Source: Rhodosporidiobolus odoratus (Eukaryota > Basidiomycota > Microbotryomycetes > Sporidiobolales > Sporidiobolaceae). Taken from it: a stretch of DNA of 64,000 bases. The number at the start of each line of letters is the position of its first letter. The stretch's first letter is position 1. The stretch spans positions 186,001 to 250,000 of the forward strand of contig JAOANU010000015.1 of the NCBI GenBank assembly GCA_034387635.1, in the 5' to 3' direction. Position numbers and translations under genes: made by a program. Of the stretch, positions 39,101-51,690 are shown one piece after another. The notes under the pieces are model-generated. The model was not told the origin of the DNA and ran no database searches. It saw only the letters and a program-made list of their open reading frames with translations.

Positions 39101-40516
39101 ATGCAGGTCGGACAGCTGCTCCAACGACTCGGCCCTCCTGAGCTACTGTACTGAGTTCAACGCGCTAATTACGTGCTCCCACAGTCGCCGCTACCAACCT
39201 TCAGTCCTTCGCACACTCGCTCGTTCGCCTTGCCGCCGGTCTCGCTCTTCCTCCCCTTTCATATGATGCCCAGCTTTCTCCTGATTCTTCCGGCGACACC
39301 ACCTGGCGATCCGGCACCGAGCTGCAGAATCAGAAGCACAGAGCAAGAGCGTGGGCTGTACAGAGTTCACAGGGTGGGATGACCTGGAGGGAAGAAGATG
39401 AAGGTAAGTTTGGACGGTTTCAGACTGGCTTTCCTAACGCGGCCTGACACAGTTGCGACGAGTGCTGACTGCATCGGTAAACGTATAGGCTCGCTCTCGC
39501 TGGCGAAGGCTTTGCAGGCGACGGCTGAAAGCTTGGCGAACGTGGCGGACCTGCAGGATGAAACGGTGCGGCGTCTACTTTCTCTCTCTCTTTCTTTCAT
39601 CTTCTGGCCCTCACGTATGTACATACTCGTCATTGCGCCCTCCCCAGGCTCGCTCTGCACTCCTCGGACCGCAAGAGATTCTGCATGACGGCTCTAACCC
39701 TCTCTTGCAATACTCCGTACGTTCTTGCCCCGCTTCCTCTCCGAATCCTTTCGGCCGTCGTAACCCGCTTCGCACCCATCAGCCCCTCATCGATCTTCAC
39801 CGCACCATCGTCACGACTTACCGTCGGCTTGCTCGCATGACCTCGTCAGATGCTGCGGCGCATGATGCCCTCGCGAGATGCGAAACTACGCTCAACATTA
39901 CTTGCGCCGAGATGCATAGAGTCATGGACGAGCGCAACGAGGAGATGAAGAGTGCCGTGGAGGATTGGCTCGCGGCTGTTATTGCAGAGAAGGAACAAGT
40001 GCGCACGCTTTCCACTCTTTTCCGTCTTCTAGCGGCTTTTGTCTGCACCCGGCGGTAGGGACGCTCAAGGCCGCTGTGCGCCAGCTTACTGACACACTCA
40101 TTACTCACCTGCTCCTGCAGACTCTGGATCACCTTCGCTATGCCCTTGACCACTTCTCCCCGACCTCGTTCCCCTCCCTCGCTGTCACCGGTCCTCGGCT
40201 CCGCTCTTCCCTAAACGCTTGTTCCGCACCTCGAACGTATCCGCCTTTACCACAGCCTACAGCGTCGGCGGTAAATGGGGGATTAGGCTGGGCTGGTGCA
40301 GCTGTAGGAAGCGTTTTCTCGAGCGGAGCAGGGGGAGGGCCCGCGTTGGGACAAGTAGGGTCAAGGCGGGCCCAGGCCACGGGTCCCAGCCGCGGGTACG
40401 GGCGGTACGATGTACCCTCAGAAGCGGAGGAAGACACAGTGGACGCCGGCACCGGCGAAGAGAGAGCGGGAACGTGGAGGGAAAGCATTTTCGGGACAAT
40501 GAGGATGTGGAGATAG
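36122..40516 (+). CDS. SH3-PX-BAR sorting nexin (SNX9-like)
   Basis: An acidic, Pro-rich N-terminal third is followed by an SH3 domain (FGELTFSGGVALRIEVEDLG, GWSLGFIE and GLVPRGWYA). After a long disordered linker comes a PX domain: VVHIHSPCK, an RRFSHFTALHSLF phosphoinositide-binding Arg motif, LPPLSPKAFGNGRF and RRRDLERWLGKVGRHPVLG. The C-terminal part is helical with SLSLAKALQATAESL, LIDLHRTIVTTYRRLARM and EMKSAVEDWLAAVIAEKE, consistent with a BAR coiled coil, then a Gly/Ser-rich tail. Family knowledge: SNX9-type proteins couple membrane curvature to actin and dynamin during endocytosis. About ten exons; PX carries a (TCC)n poly-Ser run near 38481-38515. Confidence 0.82.
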
Positions 40517-40828
40517 ACGCGTGTTGGCTCTGTATCGTGCTTGTTGTTCATCGCCACTTTGCCGGCTGGCTGTCCCAGAGGCGCCTTGCGTCTTCGTGTC
40601 ACTGCCGGAGGAGGATCGGACGGAAAGGAAAGGAAACGGTAGCGGGAAAGCCTGCCACGCCTCCGCTCTCGACTGACCAAAAGCTGGAGGGTAACCAAAT
40701 GGTCAAGTTTAGCAACAACAGGGAAAACAGTACTACAGTAGGCGCTGAGACGCGACCCGGAAACCGAACTTCCAGCTTTATCTTCCAGCCTTCCGGCCCT
40801 CTTCAGTCCCGCACCAATTGGATCGCCT
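40517..40828. other. Convergent intergenic region
   Basis: About 310 bases lie between the stops of the sorting nexin and the SNF2 gene. No element was recognised. Confidence 0.45.
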
Positions 40829-43800
40829 TCAAAAACTTCGTTGATACTGGTCGCCCGTCCGTCGCCGCCGGCGCCGGTTCCAGGTATTGCGCCGACTGAA
40901 GAAGGTCGCGAAGCTGATTGTCTTGCTGAGGGAGTTTGACCCTTTTTGCAAGGTCTGGAGGGGATATCGGGTCTGTCAGCTGACTGAAAAGGGAAGGAGG
41001 GGCAGAAGCTTACCTTCAGGCGGTAACTCGGAACGGCGGCGCAGGAGAGCGTCTTCATAGGTTCCTTTGACAACCAGAACCTGGAGGTCGACTGGCCGAG
41101 TTTGCCTGCGAGGTGCGAGAATAGAGGTCAGGAGACAAGCAGCGGCCAGTGATGTGGGGTGGGAACGCACCCGAGTCGATGCGCACGCTTAGCAGCCTGA
41201 ACTTCGAGATCCGCCCGCCAGATGCTCTCGCACATGATAACCCTGGACGCGGCCGTAAGCGTAAAGCCTCGACCACCTAGACGAGCGTCGACCAGGATAG
41301 CCTTGCATTCTGCCGCGGTTGTAGTGTTGAAGCGTTGTGCGATGGCGCCGCGGTCCTGCGAGCGAGCGTGGGATCCGGCAAAAATAGCGTGAGGGATGCC
41401 GAGGAGATCGAGCGTTTCCGAAAGGTTGGCAAAGATCAGGTCGACGATAGAGGAGGAGAAGATGATGAACTGCGGGGGGAGGAAGGCGACGTCAGCGTAC
41501 GGGAAGGAACAGCGGAACGGAGGACTCGAACTACCTTCTCGTCTGGATACCGCAGCATCTCGTTGACGATGTGGTTGATCTTCGCCGAAGTGGTGCGGAC
41601 GAGACGGATCTGCTTGAACGAAGAGTCGGTGTTGAGTGCAGTGAGAGGGGTATCGTCCTTCTTCCCACGCTTCTTGAAGAGCGGCTCCTCCATGTCGGCT
41701 GCATCACCAGCCGGCACTGAATCCAGCCGCTTCCGCTTCTCCTCGAACGTGATCATTTCTTCCACAAGCTCTTCGTCGTCCTCCCAGGCCTTGACGTCTT
41801 CGCGCCGCAGTTCCTTCAGGTTGACCCGAAGCCGGACGAGTTGGCTCTGCGAGACGATAGTCCTCTGCAATGGGTTCCGCGCGGCGCTGAGACCGAGGAA
41901 AGGGGAAAGAAGGTCGTTGGCGAAACCCTCGACCTCGAATGCGACTCCCGGAGCGCTCGAGGTGAGCTGCGCCTCTCGATCGTCGAGGACTTCTTGCATG
42001 ACCTCGAGAGCCTTGCGGAGACCTTGTCGCTCGTCGTCGGTGAACTTGACCTTCGTATCCTTCTTTTCGAGACGATTTTTGCCGTAGTCGCGCGCCTCAG
42101 TCAGCTGCCAATAAAACTCCGTCGAACCGAAGAAAGTAGTCGATGCCTGCAGATTATCGGTGAGGGTATCGAGGTGCTTTTGGTGGTGCTTGTGGAAGAG
42201 GTAGTCTTGCTGTGGAAGAAAGAGTCATGTAAATCGAAGCAGAGCCAAGTAAGCAGGGAATAAAGCTGCGCACGTCGACCCGCTGGGAGGTTATCGAGTT
42301 CGAGGAGAAAAGCGCGACAAGGGCGTTGTAGACCTTGCGCTCCGCTTCTTCCAACTCGATGTAGACGACTCGCGAAGTGAGGGGTGGAAGTTGGAAGGAC
42401 TGCCTGATGATGGCGGCATGGTGGCGTACGACGACACGGTCGAGGGTCTTTGCCAGCCGAGAGATGCGGGGCCCGCCGCTGGTTACTCGTATTTCAGCCA
42501 ATTTGCGCAACGAGTCGGGCTTGGGGAAAGCCGGGTGGCGAACGAATCGGGCGAAGAGCTGACCCAAGCGGTCGAGGTCTGCTCGGTTGCCGCCAGAGAT
42601 GGTCGTGGGTGCGAAGAGGGCGCTTTCTTCCTCGTCTTGAGTAACGCGGAGATTAGTCGAAGGCGTGCCAGAGACGGCCCATCGGCTCTCGCAGCGAAGC
42701 TGTGGGTACAAACGCGTCTGGACCTGCTTCAAAAAGAGGAGGATGAGATGTGCGTACCTCTTCCGCCAGCTTCCGCATGCGATTCCCGCTCGCCAGCGCG
42801 TGGCCCTCGTCCACAACAAGCCTCCTCCAATGTACCCCTCGCAAAGACGTATTCTGCGCCTCGGCAGCGTCGGAAAATCGAGCGACAGACATGAGGACGA
42901 CGTCGAAGCAGGCCATCTCGGCAGCGGACAAGAACTTGTCCTTGGCAGTCCGCAGAACAAGTACCCGAAGCGCTCCCGGCGCGACGTGCTTGTCGATCTC
43001 TGCTACCCACTGTCGGACCAAGTCGGTGGGAACGACGATTAGTGTCGTTGCGGCCACGACAACGTCCGTGGGCTGGTAAGCACCTTTGCGACCATCGCGA
43101 CTGTCGAGCTGGTCACGGCTTGGGAAGACGCGGTAGAAAGGTGGTGTATTCTGCAGGTCGCTGAGAAGCTGGGTGCCGGCTAGGCGAGGATCGTCAAGGG
43201 GATAGCGGATACTGACCGGCGACGTCTTGATGCGTTGCAGCATGAGAGAACGAAGGGACGGGAGGGGGCATGCGACAACGCGAGCATCTTGTTTGGCCTG
43301 CTGAGCGAGAGCAGCGCAGTATTCCAACTCTTCTTTCGCGCTCATTTCGACTCCGGCAAGCGGCTCGGGAACTCGCGGGCGCAACTTCCTCGCTTCGGAA
43401 CTGCCAAGGGTGAAGTGATCAGGTCCGAGGTCGACGCGGTTACAGAGAAGAACTGACATCTCAGCTGGGAAGGGAAACCCGCAGGATATTGACGTGAGCA
43501 GTACGGGCGGGGAGGAAGAGGAGTTGTCGAGGTAGGTAGAGACGGTGTTGAGCTTAGGAAGCTCATTGAGGGTCGAGAGGACGAGGGAAAGGGTGATGAG
43601 GGTCTTGCCGACGCCCATGTCCTCGGCACTATCGAAGAGCAATGAAGGTCAAAGTCGGTGGTGGAATGCCAGAACGACAAAAAGGCGGAGTAACTTACAG
43701 GATACCGCCTTTAGGCTCGAGGACCTGCTCCGGTTTCGAACGAACGCTACCGCTAGAAAGTGACACGAACACGTTTTGAGAAGGGTGTAGCAGATCACGA

Positions 43801-45263
43801 AGGGGTATGTAGGCGGGCAAGGAGACGAATTGGGGAGCAAGTTCGCGGGCGAGCATTTTAGCGAGAGTCGCCTGCAACAGAGCACTTCAGCCTTGTTACG
43901 TGAGTAGGGTGCAGTTTCGAACGTACCCTCTGGTAGGGAAACATGTCCGTCGTCAACCCCTCAGCTCCGTCTGTGAGAGCCCAGCGAAGCCTGTCCTGAA
44001 TGTCCGGGGTTGCTTCAAGCTTGTCGATGAACGCCTCGTCATGCGATGGAGATTCGATGTCGCGATAGACTTCAAGTAGCGTACGCGTATCCTGCCGAGG
44101 TGCTTCAGGTCAGAAAAAGATAGAAATCAAAAGAGAAAACGCGAGCGAAATCAACTGACGGGCTCCTCGAGAAAGGACGGAACAGCTCTCTCCTGCAGCA
44201 CGCCCTCCCACTCTTCCTTACTGGCTCGTATCGAATTCAGCAGCTGAAAGATAGCTGCAACCCCTGGCCGTCGCAGCGCATCCTTGACATACGCCGGATC
44301 GCTCATCTCCGGCAGATCCTGCGGAATGACGTAGACGCGAACAATGACCGTCTGTCCAGCCCTGCGTACTGTTGCTCGTACGACGAGAGAGGTGACGAAG
44401 TGAAAAAGCGAGTCCAGCAGCGGATGCTGCGACTTGGCCTTTTTCGACGGCGAAAGGCGACCAGCGGTAGAGGCTTTGCGTTTTTTCTTCATCTTCTGAA
44501 CCTTGTGATCGGACGTGATCGACTTTGGTGTCAAGGGTGGTGAAGGTGGCGGAAGCATCTCGTCGACGTCTTCCGGCGCCGCTTGTGGAATGACTCGGAG
44601 GGTATCTTTCCGTAGGTCCACCCAGCCGTCCTCAGCATGCCGGCTGTCCTCGTCGAGGATCTCGTATCCGGGCAGTACGAGCGTGCCGGCAGCGATAAGG
44701 CGGTGGAGGGGAATGGCAGAACGGGAAGGACTAGGCGGAGTGGCACGGAGCGGAGGTACGGCGGGAAGGACTGTCAGAGGCGGTAGGAGTGGAAGAGCGG
44801 GTGAGTCTACTGAACCGAGGAGGGCTGGCAAGAGACCCCAGGGAGCTATCGCAGAGCCGCTCTGAATGGGAGACGCAGGAAAGTCGAAAGAAGACAGAGA
44901 GGCATGGGCGAGGGGTGTTAAAGTGGGCGTGGGGAGGGCGACCGCAGCTTGACCTGGGTGGTCGGTAGACTGCTTCCTGAGCGCTGACGAGTAGTCCTGC
45001 TCGCCGTGCACGGCATCAGCAAGGTATTCTGCGGGAAGAAAAGGGAAAAGTGGGCGAACCTCATCGACGTCCATTCCCTCCTCTTTCACCATGTGAGCGG
45101 AGTAGTGGCTTGTCGACCCTTCTTCGTGCATGTCTGTGTAGCCCTCCTCGGCCTTGACACTGTCCAGGTTTGCTGCTTGACCCTTGGCCATCCCATCGCT
45201 GGTCACTGCCGCAGGCGCTACGCAAGGGCTGCCCTCGCGCTTTACCGTTCCAGACTCAGGCAT
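40829..45263 (-). CDS. SNF2-family DNA-dependent ATPase
   Basis: A long acidic N-terminal region precedes the ATPase. Motif I is EDMGVGKTLITLSLVLSTL with an intact Walker A lysine. LIVVPTDLVRQWVAEI is motif Ia, VVDEGHAL the DExH box, and RWAVSGTPSTN motif III. The second lobe has FIIFSSSIVDL, DARLGGRGFTLTAASRV and QAAKRAHRLGQTRPVDLQV (motif VI with both arginines). Between the lobes lies a Glu/Lys-rich helical insert (about 41760-42240) where Rad5/Rad16/SHPRH-like proteins carry a RING, but I see no C3HC4 pattern. The family slides or removes nucleosomes or DNA-bound proteins in the nucleus. No precise orthologue is assigned. Confidence 0.85.
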
Positions 45264-45852
45264 CCCTATCGAGCCTCCTTGTCCAGCAACGGCGTTTTCC
45301 GCTGGTTGATCGGGTCGAGGCGAAACGGGGACGTCGATGAGGAGGGCAGGAAAGGGCGGCGCTGGCAGCGGGGCTGTCTAGAGTGCTAGATAGATGACTA
45401 TAGACTCGTACAAGCGCTACAAGCACAAGCAACCGGCGAAACGAAGCCAGACCCAGGTGTCGACCCTACTTCATCCGCGCAATCCGACAATATGCTCGTA
45501 CGGCTTCGGAAGCCCCTTACGCGCCCGGATGGCTCATATAGTACTGTGCCGGACATCCGGAGCAAGTCGCTCAGGTCCTGGCGTTCTTGCTGTTCTTTTT
45601 CTCGTCGACCTCCACTCGCAGGATCTGCAGGATTTTCTGCCGTCCGCAAGCGATTAAAACTTTGGCCAATTGGCCCTTCAGCCCGCGATTCTTGACAGCC
45701 CGTGAGTGATAGGAAAAGAGAAGTGTCTATCGCGAGCATGAGCTACGGTGTCCAGTCTAGCAGAAACGAAAGAATAAGCGGGCCCGATGTTCAAAGGACA
45801 GGTGAAATAAGACTATGTACGACCCGTCCAAGAGGGCGACTCTCACCGCCCC
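45264..45852. other. Intergenic region
   Basis: About 590 bases hold the SNF2 gene promoter and the 3' end of the first glycoprotein gene. An open frame on the minus strand (45398-45739) has no recognisable motif. Confidence 0.4.
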
Positions 45853-47819
45853 TCAGGCCAACGCGGCCAGTCCACCGACGACCAGCGCCAATGCTGAAAC
45901 CGAGGCAGAAACAGCCAGGATGCTCCCGGCGTTGTCGTCCGTGTTACTTGCCGCTGATGAACCTGTCTTGGCGGCACTTGCTGCCGAGTCCTTGCTTCCT
46001 GATGCGCCGGAAGTAGCGGAGGGGGCAGAGGTGGACTAGGAAGGTGGAGACGCGGGAAAAACGAAAGAAAGGGGGGACATGGACATGCATCAGATCACGC
46101 TGTGCATTCGGGATCTTACCGCGAAAATACTCACCTGGTAGCCCAATTGAGTTGCCGGAAACAAGTCGGTTGACCGGTGGGTCACGCAATTTGAGGAAGA
46201 TGGCACGCGAGGCGTCCATGGAAGCGTCGAAGTCGCGGCAAGCTCGGTCGGCTGCGACCAGGTCGAGGTCTTGCCATCGCTGCCGGTGTACGTACCGACG
46301 ACGTCTTGGAGGTCGGCATCGCACTCGAGGAAAACCTTGTCTTCGTAGGCGGCGGGCATGTCTGGAAACGCGGTGAAGAAGGTCAAAGGAGAGAAAAAGG
46401 GCGGTCATCAACGAGACTGGACTGACTGTAAGAGCACCCTAGCAGATCGAACTTGTTTTCGCCTGTATAAGCAGAAGAGAAACGTAAGCAATCTGCTCGA
46501 GAGGAAACTGAAGGGGAGGCGACATACAGTAATTCGGCGAAGTCACGGTAGGGTCGCAAAGCTTGAGGCAGAAAGTGCCAGCACCAACAAAGTTGTTCCA
46601 CTATTTATCGCCCTCTTGCGTCAGTGCTACTATTTGATACCGGCAGTGATGGGATGGGCTTACCTCGATGGCCTGAACCTCCGTCTTATTGTCGCCGCTA
46701 GGGAGACCGCTCGAGTAGACGAGTCCTCCGAGCGGGTTGCCCGCGAGGTCAGCGCCGTGAGGGTCTACGGGCAGGCGACTAGTCAGTCATTGCGAGAATT
46801 TCGCTAACAGACTGATGCGGCAGAAACCGTACCAAGCTCGCCGCCAGTGTCGTCCGCTGCCAGACCGAGAGCGGTCATATCGATGTGGCCCGTCCACTGA
46901 ATATACGCAGAAGTGCGCAATACCTGTACTTGGCCAGATACGTCAGGCTCAGTATGAAGAAAAGGGAGAAGATGCGCAAACCTGAAGACCAGTGATAGCT
47001 CCTGCCGGGATGACCCTGGCACCCATCTTGTCTGATGTACAGTACGCAACGACGGATGCTTCAATGTCTCCGCTGCACATATGAGGGAGAATACATGGTA
47101 GAACAGGTTAGCCTCTGCGGCTTGAAAAGGCGGTCCCTGAAGAAACGTACATGGTGCTGGTATTGTCGACAGTCGGGCTCCCCTATGTAGGCGAAAGACG
47201 CGGTCAGCATTCGTCGTCTGCGTCAATCCTCTCGAGGCGATTTACCCAAAGGCAGAACTCGGAGGCCTGCAGGAAGGCAAAGCAAAGTCAGGAGAATCGT
47301 ACTCGTCGTTCCGGTGGTCTGACGCACCGAATCAGCACGCAGTGTCTGGCAGTTCGAGTCCGGCGCAGCGGTGGTGTCGTTGCAGATGTTGAAACCGCTC
47401 TGAGGGCCTCTCCCGGAGCTGCAAAAGGGGGAGAAGTCAGTATGTACTCTTGCGAGCGACGAGTAGCCCAAAAGCTCGGCAGGGCAGTCACTTGAAGGGG
47501 TTGACCTGGTAGGGCACTTCGGAGTACTGTGAGGAGATATAGAGGAGTACGAAAACGAGGATCAGGAGAACGCAGCAGCATGAAAAGGAGAGAAGGACAG
47601 GTCAGCTCGACCGGCCCACACAGGGCCTATACAATGAGAGTTTCAGCGTACCGAGAACTTGTACTCCGTCAGCGGCAGCGCGCTCGACTCGGCCCGCTTG
47701 ACTGCCTGTGTAACCTGAGTTGCCGAGGGACCAGCGGTGATGGTGGTCGAACCTGTTGCAGCTGCAGCGAGGGTGGCTGCGCCAGATAGGGCGACGGCGA
47801 GGTTTGTACGGGCGTGCAT
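45853..47819 (-). CDS. Macrofage activating glycoprotein family, copy 1
   Basis: The start at 47819 begins a signal peptide (NLAVALSGAATLAAAATG). A dibasic QAVKRAESSALPL site follows and looks like a Kex2 processing point. The mature part has YSEVPYQVNPF, SGFNICND, IGDVEASVVAYCTSDKMGAR, LQVLRTSAYIQWTGHIDMT, DDTGGELDPHGADLAGNPLG, LKLCDPTVTSPNYCENKFDL and MPAAYEDKVFLECDADLQD, the ordered blocks of this basidiomycete secreted family with regularly placed Cys. A Ser/Ala-rich stalk and a hydrophobic end (LAVSASVSALALVVGGLAAL) suggest a GPI anchor. The name is historical; molecular function is unclear. Many short introns. It is tandem with a paralogue at 48622-50590. Confidence 0.85.
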
Positions 47820-48621
47820 GGCTCAGAAGCTGGTGAACGCGTGAGGAGAGGCAGTTGGCAAGAGAAAAAGGGTGGAAGTCGGTCGACAGGTGATTCGAGG
47901 CGATACCGAAGTCGCAGAGCGCAGTCGCGGGCTGATAGTGTCGTCCTTCGAAGATTGCAGCCACAGCAGGAAGTAGGGAAGGAGGAAGAAGAAGAGGGAC
48001 CAGCACACCAACGTCTCGTCGCGCTAAACGAGGAGGGACCCGCTGCGTACGCGCGTCTCCGAGATTGCCAGAGGAGTGACGCACAACTGTCGCCCATCCA
48101 CTCCTGCTTTCTGGGCACTCTCTGCCGACTCTGCCTGCCATACAGCGAGCTAAGAAGGCCGAGCGGCAGAGCCAGACAAGGGAGAAGGCGACGAGGGCGC
48201 CGGCATCGTAGCGCTCTGGTGCAGCTGAGAAGCGTCTGGAGGTCGACGAGCGAGTTAGCAGAGCGCGACGAGCAGTTCGACCGCTGCAAAGAGAGGGAGA
48301 GAAGCAAAAGTATCTCTTGGCGGGAGGCGCCTCCGTTCCGACGGAAAAGTTTTTCTCTCGCAGACTGTCCTTTGTCGAAGAGCTCCCGCCAGTTGTGCAG
48401 CTATGCTGAGCTTGGTCTCGTGCACAGCTCAGTCGAAATCACTCTGCTGCAGTTCCAGTGGTAGATAGCTGTGACCAAGACAAAATAAAAAGTCTCGAAA
48501 GGCAGAATGCCAGAATGTCCATTCTCGAGCGAATACGAGGCGATACGAAATCAACGAAGGAGGCCGGGGTAACTAGAGATGCAGTAAGTGAATGATGAGG
48601 GGATTAGGGAAGGGTTCACGT
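47820..48621. other. Intergenic region between tandem paralogues
   Basis: About 800 bases contain the copy 1 promoter and the copy 2 3' end. A TATA-like AAATAAAAAG lies near 48481. No other gene was recognised. Confidence 0.45.
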
Positions 48622-50590
48622 TCAGACGAGAGCGGCGATGGCGCCCATGAAAAGTGCGAGGACACCGGAGACGGCGAGGGGAGATGCGCCCGAGGTGGTG
48701 GACGAGGTCGACGAGGGTTGACTCGAGGTAGCAATGGCGGACTTGGCGGACGAGCCGGACCGCGAAGAGGCGGCAGATCCAGTTGAGGCGCTCGAAGAGG
48801 GGGAAGACGTGGCAGTTGCGGCGGCGGAAGAGGCCTGTAAGCGATACATGAGATCAGTCCAAGAGCGTCGACGTCAGAGCTGAAAGTGAGAAACGCACAA
48901 GGTAGCCAAGGGCGGTCGCGGGGAAGAGGTCGGACGACGAGTAGGTCCGGCAGTTCGACGAGGCGGGAATGCGGGGAGTCCAGGGGAGGGTGGAGGTGGC
49001 CGGGAGAGATTCAGGCTGCGACCAAACCGTGGTCGAGCCGTCGGTGCCAGTGTAGGTACCGACCTCGTCTTGAAGGTCACCGTCGCACTCGAGGAAGACA
49101 TTGTCCTCGTAAGCAGCCGGCATGTCTGTAAACGGCACAGTCAGTCTCAGCCTCATCAGTGGTAGGCAGAATGCCTGGACAACACACTGTACGAGCAGCC
49201 GAGCAGATCAAACTTGTTTTGGCCTGCGGGAAGGGATTAGAGGTTAGTCCGAGCCGCAGCCTGTTTCCTTCAAAGAACCGCACGTACAGTAGTTCGGCGA
49301 AGTGACAGTAGGGTCGCACAGCTTCAAGCAGAAGACGCCGGAACCGACAAAGTTGTTCCACTGCACAACCACCAATTCAGTGATGCCGAATGAAAAAGAG
49401 CGGAATGTACGCACCTCAACAGCCTGCATCTCGGTCTGGTTGTCCCCAGAAGGAAGGCCTGACGAGTAGACAAGACCACCAAGGGGGTTGCCGGCAAGGT
49501 CGGCACCGTGAGGGTCTGCGAGCGAAAAGTAACGGTCAGCAGACTTCCTGCGGCGTGCTGGGAAAGTACGACGCACCAAGCTCGCCACCAGAGTCGTCGG
49601 CCATGAGGTTGAGCGCAGTCATGTCGATGTGACCAGTCCACTGGATGTAAGCCGAAGTGTGCATGACCTGGGAGGGCGCGTGATGTTAGGCGCTGGGCCA
49701 GCGGAAACGCTACAGGAGAACGCACTTGAAGACCAGTGATAGCACCCGCCGAGATAACCCTAGCGCCGAACTTGTCGTTCGTGCAGTAGGCGACAACAGC
49801 AGCCTCAACATCTCCGATCGAGCCGTTAGCAGCGGTAGTAGGAGAGCCCTGATAGCGCAGTCTCGGTCAGCGATTCGTTAATAAATGCAAGCGGAGTGCG
49901 GCCGTACCCAAAGGCAGAAATCCGAGGCCTACGAGGGCAGAGGTAAGTCAGTCGAAGATTGGCAGCGAAGAAAACACGCAGTAAAAGGAGAAACGCACAT
50001 TGTTAGCAACCAAGGTCTGGCACTGTGCATCAGGTCCACTGGTAGTCGAGTTACAGATGTTGTAGCCGGACTGTGCGACAGATGGATGCGAAGAGGAAAA
50101 CGGAGAACGGGGAAGACACGAGGAGAAAAGGGCGCGGTAGCGTAGGTCGGCAGGAAATCAGCATGGCATCTCGAAAGGCGGAAGTCTCGTTCAGTGCACC
50201 TGAGGACCACGGCCGGACCTGTGAATCACGAGGCGAGGTCAGCACTCGATTACTGTGATGCGATTCGATGCGACTGTGCCGAAAGACGCCACAGTTCCGG
50301 CACGCGGCGAACGTGAAAGACGGGTAGCTCACTGGTAGGGGTTGACCTGATAAGGCTGGGAGCCGTACTGCAGGTAGTCGAGAGCGGGACGTTGATGGAA
50401 GATCAGCCTGCAGAACCTCACATCGAGTTGCAGGGCGGCGCACCGAGTACGAGTACTCCGTCAAAGGCAGTGCGCTTTCAGCGCGCTTGACGGCCTTGGC
50501 GACCTGAGATGGGGAAGGAGCGGCGGTGAGAGTGGATTGGGCGACCGCGAGGGTGGCGAAGGAGGCAGCAACGGCGAACTGAGCCAACAT
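48622..50590 (-). CDS. Macrofage activating glycoprotein family, copy 2
   Basis: The start at 50590 begins MLAQFAVAASFATLAVAQ, a signal peptide. KAVKRAESALPLTEYSYS repeats the possible Kex2 site of copy 1. The mature blocks are the same in the same order: YQVNPY, SGYNICNS, FCLWGSPTTAANGSIGDVEA, IQWTGHIDMTALNL, GGELDPHGADLAGNPLGGLV, VEWNNFVGSGVFCLKLCDPT and MPAAYEDNVFLECDGDLQDE. A long Ser/Ala/Thr stalk and a hydrophobic C-terminus (LAVSGVLALFMGAIAAL) indicate GPI attachment and wall display. Most intron positions look shared with copy 1, so the pair arose by tandem gene duplication. Confidence 0.87.
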
Positions 50591-51258
50591 GACGGGGGAG
50601 CGAGGCTCGAGGAGGGACGAGGAAGGGCGTAGGAAGCAGCAGTAGATGAGGGAGTGGAGCAGGGAAGCGACAAACAAGATTGGAAAAGCACAGCAGCCTC
50701 GACTGCGAGAACGCGTTCGATTCGTGCCGAACCCGAGGTCGGATTTGGATTCAGAATCCGTCCGTCCTCTTCACACGCTCTGCTGCGTCTTGACAGGTCC
50801 AGCTGGTCCCGTCCCGCCTTGCCTATATTTTGCCCAACCATCGCCGTCCTCCGTTCATCAACGAGTGCCGGCGATGCGTGCGGCCAATGGGAAACGACGC
50901 GAGGTTGAGCCTGGTCCATCAAGTTGAGTGAGTCGTCTGTCGGTGTTCGGAACGGCGACAGCAGCGTGAGAGCAAAGGAAGGACGGCAGCAGTGAACGGC
51001 AGGAGGTCAAGCTTGTATGTAGCAGGCCGTTCCGCCGTTCTCCTATTTCTTGGCGCTCTCTTGGCATGTCACGCTGAAACGCGCGTGGAAACCGGACAGC
51101 GGACAAAGCGGAGTCTTCTTTCTTTCCCGCCTAGCGCTGCTCGATCTCGCTCTGCTGGTCTGCGCGCACACATACGCTGAGTATACAACGCTGATTTATC
51201 CCCTTTCACCGCTGCAAGTACCCCGTGTGCCGTAGTCGCTCCTTTGTTGCAGCCCGTC
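50591..51258. other. Upstream region of glycoprotein copy 2
   Basis: About 670 bases probably form the promoter of the copy 2 gene. No coding sequence was recognised before the racemase remnant. Confidence 0.4.
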
Positions 51259-51690
51259 ATGCTCCTCCTCTTCATCAATCCGAACACCACTCAAGCTATT
51301 ACAGGCGGTCTCGGGCCACTGTTGTAGAGCCTCGTTGACTCCTCATCGGTGCGGCGCATCCGTTCGGCAAAGACGCCCTCGTTCGCTGACTTTTCTTGAC
51401 CTTGAATCGCAGCTCCCTCCAACGTCCTGCTTCACGGCATCCGAAGGCGTCCCTTCGATTCACAACGACAAAGGATGTCACGACTTTGCGGAGGCCGTCC
51501 TACCGTAGCTCCTCGAACCGTCCTCTTCCGACTCTTTGTCCCTCCTCGACTCCCACTCCGCCGTCCTTATCGCCTGCTATAGCGTTCACCCCCTCGTCCC
51601 GCCGTTCGAGCGATTCCAGACCGTTCACAACGAACAGCCGAAGCCAATAACAGCGATCTTCGAGCCTTGGTCTTTTCCTGCCTTTCCCTC
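51259..51690 (+). pseudogene. Decayed Asp/Glu (hydantoin) racemase, DCG1-like
   Basis: It opens with MLLLFINPNTTQAIT, the N-terminal strand and NPNT motif of the family. After an in-frame TAG, similarity resumes in another frame with FTASEGVPSIHNDKGC (the APxSI segment) and, past another TAG, LLDSHSAVLIACYSVHPLVP, the block around the second catalytic Cys, then KPITAIFEPW (the GIFEAS block). At least two stops and one frame change interrupt it, and no simple intron removes them all. The family acts on hydantoins or related small amides. It is probably an old, non-functional copy. Confidence 0.7.
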
